Shown here: positions 57,125 through 64,000 of the stretch, piece after piece
Layout: every line of letters begins with the position of its first letter
How positions within the stretch are numbered: position 1 is the stretch's first letter
Source of the DNA: Seiridium cupressi
Lineage: Eukaryota > Ascomycota > Sordariomycetes > Amphisphaeriales > Sporocadaceae
NCBI GenBank assembly: GCA_036674765.1
Contig: JARVKI010000045.1
Coordinates: 186,001-250,000, forward strand
Direction: 5' to 3'
DNA length: 64,000 nt
The notes under the pieces: generated by a model
Seen by the model: the letters and a program-made list of their open reading frames with translations, nothing else
Databases searched by the model: none
What the model was told of the DNA's origin: nothing
Made by a program: the position numbers and the translations under genes

Positions 57125-58805
57125 ATGGTGAGTGCAGCTCCTTTCGCGAGACGTAGGTGACGAAAAATGCTAATGATCGATTGAAGGCTCAAGAACAGCG
57201 CAAAAGCCCGGTCCAGTTGGACATCATTGTGGTCGGCGCGGGATTGAGTGGCTTGGCCACTGCGATCGGAGCAGCTCTTTCAGGACATCACGTGACTGTC
57301 TATGAGTCCGCCAAGGAGCTTCTCGAGGTGAGGAACAATGGATAGCACGTATGGATATTTCATCACATATGCTTACCATGTGCTAGGTCGGTGCCGGGCT
57401 TCAGGTGACGCCCAACTCTACAAGAATACTACAGAAGTGGGGCTTGCCGGATCGGCTCTGGGAGTCTGCTGCGGAACCCACTTCTCTGCTAGTTCACCGG
57501 TACTCCGGGGAGGTTCTCGCGATTGAAAAGGATTTCGACAAGAACATTCGTCAGAAGTATGGCGCTCCCTTTGTCGACTTGCACCGAGTAGACATGCAGT
57601 TGTCGCTGTTCGAGAGAGCCAAGGACCTGGGCGTTGAGTTCAAGCTCGGAGAGAAGATCGAGTCAATTGACTTTGACATCCCGGAGGTCACATGCGTTTC
57701 TGGGCTCAAGGGAAAGGCGGACCTGATCGTCGCAGCGGATGGTTTGTGGTCACGGAGTCGGGCATGTTTACTGGGAAAGAACGATCCACCAATTCCGACC
57801 GGCGACCTTGCATATAGAGTCGTGCTAAAGCTCGATCAAATCACAGACCCTGAGTTGAGACTCTGGGTGAAATACCCCTCATGCCACTTCTGGATTGGAC
57901 CTGGTGCGCACGCTGTGGGATATTCACTGAGAGCGGGAGAGATGTACAACATTGTGCTTTTGGTGCCAGATGATTTACCAGCGGGTGTCAGCAAGCAACC
58001 TGGTTCGATAGACGAGATGAAGGCATTGTTCAAGAACTGGGACCCCATCTTGGGACGTTTCTTGGATTTGGTCGACGATGTTGAGAAGTGGAAGCTTATG
58101 CACAGTAAGTTACTGCCGCCGTGAGCGTACCTCGAGAGAGGGCTGATCACCATTCGCAGGAAAGGAATTGGACTCATGGGTCAACGACAAGTCCAACTTC
58201 GTGTTTGTGTAAGTATGGATCATATTGACAGATGATCACCTACTTATGTTTGTACTTTGCAGCGGAGATGCATGCCATCCTATGTTGCCCTATCTAGCAC
58301 AAGGCGCCAACTCGGCTATCGAGGACGGCGCGGTCTTGGGAGCTCTTCTTGGTCACATCAACTCCAAAGCTCAATTACCAAAGGCTCTCAAGATGTACGA
58401 GAAGTTGCGGAAAACCAGAGGAGAAGCTATAGTTCGAGAGACGTTCAAGCAGGTTAGTTGACATACTTCTGGGTTCGGTTCTGACTCTGGCAATCTTGCT
58501 TACACTGCAATTAGCGAGAGTCATTTCACATGCCTGATGGACCCGCGCAAGAAGCCCGAGATGAAATTTTCCGACAATACATGGACGACGAAAAGATGAA
58601 GGGCCCGTTCCCAAGTAGATGGACCTGCCCACAAGTGCAGCCATGGCTATACGGTTATGATGCCTTCAAGGAGGTAGAAGATGCTGTGCGGAAACGTCCA
58701 TTTCCAGCCGTCAACCAATCAGGAACAGGAATAAACTGCGCACCACCAGCCATCGAGAGAATCACTTCTTGGATTAAGTCAAGGTTGAGTTGGATAAGTT
58801 TATAG
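57125..58805 (+). CDS. FAD-dependent aromatic monooxygenase, salicylate hydroxylase type
   Basis: Six exons, 57125-57127, 57187-57327, 57387-58104, 58160-58208, 58263-58452 and 58515-58805, all in frame, give 463 residues. Exon 1 is only the ATG. FAD-binding GxGxxG is in IIVVGAGLSGLATAIG; the bridging DG motif is in VAADGLWSRSR; the flavin-ribityl GD motif is in VGDACHPMLPYLAQG. The class A flavoprotein layout and the late LRKTRGEAIV helix fit salicylate 1-monooxygenase and 6-hydroxynicotinate-type enzymes, which hydroxylate, often with decarboxylation, an aromatic acid. It is intact and stands near an esterase and a bicupin, so an aromatic carboxylate released by them is a plausible substrate (inference). 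Confidence 0.92.
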
Positions 58806-58954
58806 AATATTACTGTGATGATGAATTGGCGTAGATCTGGAGTTACTGTTGTAATATAATTCATGAAGTTCACCCTCCTTTGTCAGAGTGCTACTCGTAT
58901 CAACCACGGTCAAATCACATGAACATCAACGCCGTCGAAACATGCCCAACCCAC

Positions 58955-58975
58955 AAAAAAAAAAAAAAAAAAAAA
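58955..58975 (+). repeat. poly-A tract of 21
   Basis: An uninterrupted run of 21 A residues in the short convergent spacer between the monooxygenase and esterase genes. Its length may be affected by sequencing slippage. Confidence 0.9.
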
Positions 58976-59165
58976 GCCAATAGTCGATTAGATCCGATGA
59001 TATTGTTTAGTCCAAATCTGCATACCCGTTCTAGCCTCCATCGCGGCGTGCCGAGTAGGGAAAACTGGAGAATATGAATCGAGTTCTGCCTTGGCAGTCG
59101 TGTCCCAGCCCACGTACATGTGTTGAATGATTTGCCCGTGTAGGTACTAAATGTCATTCCCGAGA

Positions 59166-60241
59166 CTACGCTATCAAGCTTTCCAAGAAATCGAACCCTT
59201 CCCGCTGCAAGTACCATGTCCGGCTTCCAACCTTCATCTTGCCGGCAAACGTGTGCTCCTCGTCGGGGACCTCCGTCATCCCACACTTGACCCCCTCCTT
59301 CTTCAGTGCATCATACAGGTCCTTACTCAAGTTCAAGGGCACCATCTTGTCCGCCTGCCCATGCACGATGTACGTCGGCGGGAACTTCGCAGAAAGATTC
59401 AACAGCGGATCTACCTCCTGCCACAGCTTGGACGGGAATATGGCATCCATCACGGTGCCGTTACTGATCTGCGTCATCGCGAACGCCACGCGTGGATCCT
59501 TAAAGTTTGGCCCGCCCGTGGCTTGCCCCTCCAGCGATACCCCGCCGACGATGGGTACGGGCTTCTCGTCGAAGACCTTGGAGATGAAATCGTCGGCCAG
59601 GGGCGGCAGCCTGGACTTCATGTGCGGGAGGGGACTGGTCCAGAATGGGTCTGCGAAGTTGCATGGCCCGTACATGTCGAATATGCCTGCCACGGGACGC
59701 GGCACATCAAAGCCCTACGTGGGACAGTTAGTCAGACTTGTGATTTATTGCAATGCCAGGCGATGACAACGTACGAGACTGAGTGCCAAGGTACCACCTG
59801 AGGATGTCCCGAACGCGAACACATGCTCAAGGTCGACCTTGTACTCATTCTTCTTCAGCGCAGTCAACTCCTTCCGGAGCCCGCCATCGTAGATCCATGC
59901 CAAGAGATCACGACAGTCCCTCATCGGCCCCTCCAAGAGATCGACTTGGGGGCATAACCGATGGTTTGGTACAAGCACTATCCACCCACGGCTTAAGCAG
60001 TCTTCGACCTGGTCCTTGTTCACCATACCAGATGCTCCCAGCATGAATGCGCCCCCATGAATATCGATAACTAGATTAATGAATGAGCATATGATTAAGG
60101 TGCCGACGAACGAGTGTACTTACTTACAGGATGACCGGCATCCTGCGTCTTATCCGAGAGTAATGGAAAGTATGCCTCAACATCAATCTCTTGGCCGTCT
60201 AGGACCTTGTAGACGAGACGGTTGGAGGACGTCTTCGACAT
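59166..60241 (-). CDS. alpha/beta-hydrolase esterase (HSL/AXE-like)
   Basis: Exons 60241-60124, 60070-59775 and 59714-59166 join in frame to 320 residues, starting MSKTSSNRLVYKVLDGQ. The second gtaagt of a doubled donor must be used to keep frame (HPVIIDIHGGAF). The oxyanion motif is HGGAF, the nucleophile elbow GTSSGG, the acid Asp in HGQADKMVP, and the His in DEEHTF. No signal peptide is seen, so it is intracellular. It is convergent with the monooxygenase and divergent from the bicupin. If the bicupin makes a depside, this would be the enzyme to cleave its ester (inference). Other ester or lactone substrates are equally possible. Confidence 0.88.
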
Positions 60242-60905
60242 ATTCACAGAATATGCCAAGTATGAGAGAGTGTATCAAGATCTACGTATCTTCACGAAAT
60301 AATCTTGCCTGTGTGACACAGTCCGGGGCAAAATTCGATGCACAACGCACTTACTGGACTCCAAGGTTACCTAAGCGGAGCTCGGATAGTTTGGCAGAAG
60401 AGCTCCCCGCTGACAAGCACTAGACGCCAGACACTGGCATGTCGGAAAGACCGTTCGGTTCAGCCCGGCACTTTTGGCGGCTCATAGTTGATCCATTGAT
60501 GAGAGACGTGATGCCCCGCGCGGCGGCACACTCGAGACGTGCAGACGACCTTGAATTACTCGAATCGGGGATGAAGATTGTTTCCCGAGCGCTTGCTTAA
60601 TACCAGGATATCACTTCTTTCCAGCGGCCTTCGGTTCGGTGCTAATACGAAGGCCGAGACAGAGCTTTTGGGTGGATCTCCCTGGGAAGACATCTGACAT
60701 TTGGATGCCGCTAGCTTAGATTTGATAGATTGCTTTTGAGCCTGGTCAGCTCCTACATAGTGTATGTAGTCAATGTTGGAACTCCCGGCTCGATCCAATT
60801 GCCTTGCCTTCCCAGATCGGCTTTATTGATGCCGCCCGTACGAATTGCCCCTCGACGGGTCGTGGGACACTAAAAACATTCGATCTAGCTGTCCCCTCGT
60901 AGTCC
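60242..60905. other. shared promoter of esterase and bicupin genes
   Basis: A 968-bp divergent intergenic region runs from 60242 to 61209. This part has no coding frame of note. It is GC-rich around 60500-60560 and contains CGG-rich stretches. Confidence 0.4.
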
Positions 60906-60918
60906 CCGGTAATTCCGG
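60906..60918. promoter_or_regulatory. palindromic CCGG-TAATT-CCGG site between esterase and bicupin
   Basis: CCGGTAATTCCGG, about 292 bp before the bicupin ATG and 665 bp before the esterase ATG. It is 12 of 13 identical to the site upstream of the monooxygenase in reverse complement. Confidence 0.45.
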
Positions 60919-61209
60919 ATCCTGCCTCCACATAGCGCGCGGCATTTCCATATGATACACCAAGCGTCTACGAACCCCTCACGAGTCGCGCAGGGGGACG
61001 GAGTAGGGTTCGTTTTTCTCGGGGATTGTGGGGTAGTAGGGTGGTACCGACGAAGCCGCTGACCTCGTTGACGTATCGCGGTTTGAATAAAAAGGACTTG
61101 CATCTGGAGCCGCTGTGACTCGGTCATATTCCATCGTGCCACACTTGTCTCATTCTTGAACGCCAACCAAACCTTGTCTAATCGCCTGGGGGAAGAATAC
61201 AATTTCACA

Positions 61210-62314
61210 ATGAGCATCCCACTTCAGTCATTGCCTCCGCCGGAGAGGACGAATTACATCATCGATCAGCTCGAGGGTGAGCGCATCACCTTGCCAGGTA
61301 GCAAAGGCGCATTCCGCATCCTAGCATCATCAAAACAGACAAACGGCGGCATCGCCGTGTTCACCAGCGGCGCGGTATTATCAGACGCGCCCGGCTTCCA
61401 CTGGCATAAAGAGGCACACGATGTATTCCTCGTCACCAAAGGGTATCTCAAGCTCTGGAATGGCGACAAGTGCAGGATAATGGGGCCGGGCGACTTCGCC
61501 TACGTGCCACCGGTAAGCTGTCCCCTGAATTTCGGTGTGCGCCGTGACGATCGGCTAAATCGAGGAACAGACGGTGATTCACAACCCGGAGCTCTTGGGA
61601 CCGCACTCAGAGACATTTGGGCTCGTCGCACCAGGTGACTGGGTGGACTTCTTCCGCTACGTGGGAGAGGAGTACAAGGGTCTCATCCTTCCCGAGTTCG
61701 ACAACCGAGACCTGAAGAGTCTGTTGATCCCCAAGTTAATGGCGGCCAAGGATCGCTTCGACGTGCAATTTGAGCGTAACTATCAGCCTCCTGAGGTCGG
61801 AGAATGGCAAGAATCGGAGAACGTCCTAGGCGGTCAGCTAGAGCCGTATTTCCTGCGCGCCAACACTGGTCCCCGGTGGCTGCTTGGCGGTGTCCTGTCG
61901 CGGCCGTTCATCAATGCATCGCAGTGTAGTGGCAAGTTCTCAATCACGAGTTTGGAGTCGTCAAAGGTATACGGCGAGAGCGCATTCTCGCAGTGGCTCT
62001 CCTTCCCGACTGTGGATCACTGCTTCTGCGTGCAGGAGGGCCTATTCAAGATCAAGGTCAAGGGCGAGGGTGATGCGTGGAGTGAGGCCAGGGAAGGGCA
62101 GACTGTCGTGGTCGCAGCTGGCCAGTCCTTCAAGCTAGACTTCGGAAGCCGATATGTCCGTGTGATCACATTCACCAACGGCCATGGTATCGAGTACCTC
62201 GTTCACACTGCGGGCTCATCACACACGGGCTTCGTGTTGCCCGAGGAGGCTGCCTCTTGGGATAAGTCCAAGTTTGAAGCTGCAGCCAAGGAGCTCAAAG
62301 TAGAATTATCCTAA
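61210..62314 (+). CDS. bicupin, quercetin 2,3-dioxygenase-like
   Basis: Exons 61210-61512 and 61571-62314 join in frame to 348 residues (VPP|TVIHNPE). The start MSIPLQSLPPPE has no signal peptide, unlike the secreted Aspergillus quercetinase. The N-terminal cupin has the metal motif FHWHKEAHDVFLVTKG, giving H64, H66 and D71; classical quercetinases have Glu at the last position. GPGDFAYVPP closes the first cupin. The second cupin contains FPTVDHCFCVQEG and a GQTVVVAAGQSFKL strand. Quercetinases cleave the flavonol ring with release of CO, forming a depside. Related fungal bicupins exist whose substrates are unproven, so I keep the -like label. Intact. Confidence 0.85.
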
Positions 62315-62430
62315 TTGAAAAGAGCGTTTAATTGGCTGAACACGTCAAAGTTCGATGCATCTTATGCCATTGATGGGGCGTCTATTGTTGTAATGCCCGT
62401 TTTCTGGCAGGGTTGTCATGATACATGATT

Positions 62431-64000
62431 CTAAACTGCGCTAAGGCGGCAGTAGCAGGATGCTTTGATGCGAACATCCGCTTTGCTGAGCGCTACCTCC
62501 AGCTGCGGCTTGATGCTCGCAGCTTCTTCCTGGCGACCTAGTTTCACCATGCATTCGTGGTACCCGTGCAACGCCCATACATTGTTCGGGTGGTGGAGGA
62601 CACGAGGGAGTGCATCGTCGAGTCCTAGATCTTCGGCATACACCGCAGCCGCCTTTTCAAAGTGGCCCTGTTCCATCAGCAGAGCGCCATACGCATGCCG
62701 TGTTGGCTGCATCCAACCCCATGGCTCGTCGTACGGAAGTCCATCATCTCGCACAATGGCTTGCCGAAGATGAGTGAAAGCTGCATCATAGTTCTGCCGT
62801 CGGTATTCGATCTCCCCATCCATCATAGCCTCGGCGACATTCAGGATGTCGACGCACTTGTTGTTGAACAGCATCCGCGATTCGGGAACGACCTGGCGGG
62901 CTTGCAAGAATAATTCTCGTTCCTTTCCGGCACGGTCAAGATCTGCCGTGGCTGCGAAAGCCACGGCTTTGGCGTAACGAATCATTGCGGTGGTCGTGCA
63001 GTAAATCTTCGGATCGGTGGGCAAAGTCAGATCGATGATATCTTGCCATCGACCAAATCGGATCATAGCGTGCACTCTCATCGCGAGGAACCCTTCAAGC
63101 CAGTCTGCCATGGGTGGAGACTTGACGCGCAACAGCTCATCCGATAAAGAGCGCTCCATTCGTGCGACTGTCTCCAGAGCGACTCTCGACTTGCCAGCAA
63201 ACATGGCTGAGTAGATGCAGAAGTGGTAGTCGTGCATTCGGTACAGCGTGTAGAAATTGAGAGGGCCGGCGCGTGCCAGGAATTTCTCGTCGGCCTCAAA
63301 AGCTTTCTGATTCGATTCGATGCCAAGGTCATAATCTCCAAGAAGCACGTCTACGTGCGTGGGCATGTGGTTGAGATGGCCACCATCTGGAACCAGCGTA
63401 CGCAATTGATCGGCCGCCGGCTTGGCGGCTTCTGGCGTCGGTGACATCTCCATCAGGTGTATGTATAGGTGCAGCAAGCCTGGGTGTTGCATGCCGCCTT
63501 CCAGAGCCATTGACCGGTCCAGAATTGCCTTGGTGTCCAGCGTGCGGGCGCCTTCTGCTGGATTGCCCGTCTTAATGTCCCAAAGTTGCCAGGGCGTGAG
63601 GTTCATCAGTGCATCTGCGCAAAGCACTGCTACATCGAGGTCGTCCGGGAACTCGCGATGAACCTTCACCATTGCCTCCGCGTACGATCTGTTCCATATC
63701 GACAAATCCTCATCGGCATGCTCCCGGGGGTACCTGAACTGTAGAGCGCGGACTAAAGCCTGCTCCGCCGGTGAAGCATCAGTCGCCGCTCTGCTGGCTT
63801 CCGACACCATTCGATGCGTTCGCTGCACAGTGGACTCGAGCTCGGTTGAGTCGAAGAACTCCCAGGGCTTGTTGTAGTTGGGACCCAGGGCATATGCTGC
63901 ACCCCAGTAGGCCATGGCGAAATTGCTGTCGCGAGCGATCGCCTTCTCAAAGCAGTTGACCGCCTCCTCATGATTGAAACCATAACTCCAAAGGAGGCCT
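62431..64000 (-). CDS. TPR-repeat protein, 5' end cut by the window edge
   Basis: The open frame runs from the right edge to the stop at 62431, at least 522 codons. It starts mid-protein with SYGFNHEEAVNCFEKAIARD and continues AMAYWGAAYALGPNYN. Helical repeat pairs follow, including the conserved HLYIHLMEMSP, GGHLNHMPTHVDVLLGDY, and MHDYHFCIYSAMFAGK segments. The later part has TPR-like units with YAEDLGLDDALPRVL and NVWALHGYHECMVKLGR. This is a widespread fungal/bacterial TPR family without known activity; the repeated His-containing segments are conserved in it as I recall. No intron is seen. It is convergent with the bicupin gene, with 116 bp between stops. Confidence 0.8.
   Translation of the reverse strand, partial: GLLWSYGFNHEEAVNCFEKAIARDSNFAMAYWGAAYALGPNYNKPWEFFDSTELESTVQRTHRMVSEASRAATDASPAEQALVRALQFRYPREHADEDLSIWNRSYAEAMVKVHREFPDDLDVAVLCADALMNLTPWQLWDIKTGNPAEGARTLDTKAILDRSMALEGGMQHPGLLHLYIHLMEMSPTPEAAKPAADQLRTLVPDGGHLNHMPTHVDVLLGDYDLGIESNQKAFEADEKFLARAGPLNFYTLYRMHDYHFCIYSAMFAGKSRVALETVARMERSLSDELLRVKSPPMADWLEGFLAMRVHAMIRFGRWQDIIDLTLPTDPKIYCTTTAMIRYAKAVAFAATADLDRAGKERELFLQARQVVPESRMLFNNKCVDILNVAEAMMDGEIEYRRQNYDAAFTHLRQAIVRDDGLPYDEPWGWMQPTRHAYGALLMEQGHFEKAAAVYAEDLGLDDALPRVLHHPNNVWALHGYHECMVKLGRQEEAASIKPQLEVALSKADVRIKASCYCRLSAV

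Noticed and set aside
1..64000. CRISPR arrays, rRNA genes, riboswitches, bacterial-type operons
   Set aside because: Nothing of the kind is visible; gene structure is eukaryotic.

Overview
The window is a stretch of filamentous ascomycete (Pezizomycotina) nuclear DNA. The evidence is short spliceosomal introns of about 45-100 nt with GTAAGT-like donors in most genes, roughly even use of both strands, no operons, pyrimidine-rich leaders, and families typical of this group: a HET-domain protein, a Fung_rhodopsin membrane protein, Zn(II)2Cys6 regulators, a sedolisin, a DUF3632 relic and fungal kinase-like proteins. I cannot name the species. There is no rRNA, no intact tRNA, no CRISPR array and no recognisable intact transposon.

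Layout. 0-7 kb: a fungal pseudokinase gene and an ABCG half-transporter, both on the minus strand; the transporter is complete except for one apparent 1-nt frameshift. 7-15 kb: a Kes1/Osh4-type oxysterol-binding protein, a multi-pass membrane protein divergently paired with a cytochrome P450, and a second polytopic membrane protein. 15-19 kb: a broken kinase-like gene, a DUF3632 relic with two nonsense codons, and an intact secreted M14 carboxypeptidase. 19-22.7 kb: no gene that I can support. 22.7-35.6 kb: a membrane-anchored sulfatase-fold protein, a kinase-fold protein with a signal peptide, a sedolisin, two small secreted cysteine-containing proteins, a decayed tRNA-like element, fragments of a possible NLR-type gene, and an intact secreted M28 leucine aminopeptidase. 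37-44.3 kb is a gene graveyard: a secreted beta-lactamase-fold hydrolase with a frameshift, a broken short-chain dehydrogenase, a nonsense-riddled Zn2Cys6 regulator relic, and a LovD/beta-lactamase-fold relic. 44.5-49 kb: a HET-domain gene and a rhodopsin-fold membrane protein. 49.4-62.3 kb: a Zn2Cys6 regulator, an allantoate-permease-family MFS transporter, a salicylate-hydroxylase-type FAD monooxygenase, an HGG/GxSxGG esterase and a quercetinase-like bicupin. The window ends inside a TPR-protein gene.

The most interesting unit is the last set. Regulator, transporter, flavin monooxygenase, esterase and bicupin dioxygenase are the parts expected of a catabolic cluster for a flavonol-like or other plant phenolic. 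Near-identical 13-nt palindromes (CCGG-Y-AATTCCGG) lie upstream of the monooxygenase and in the esterase/bicupin intergenic region, and a related CGG-N5-CCG site lies just upstream of the regulator. I read this as a candidate co-regulated pathway; substrate and function are inference.

Exon coordinates were built by hand from splice signals and frame continuity. Where every junction keeps the frame I say so. Function assignments rest on motif recognition only; no database search was run.
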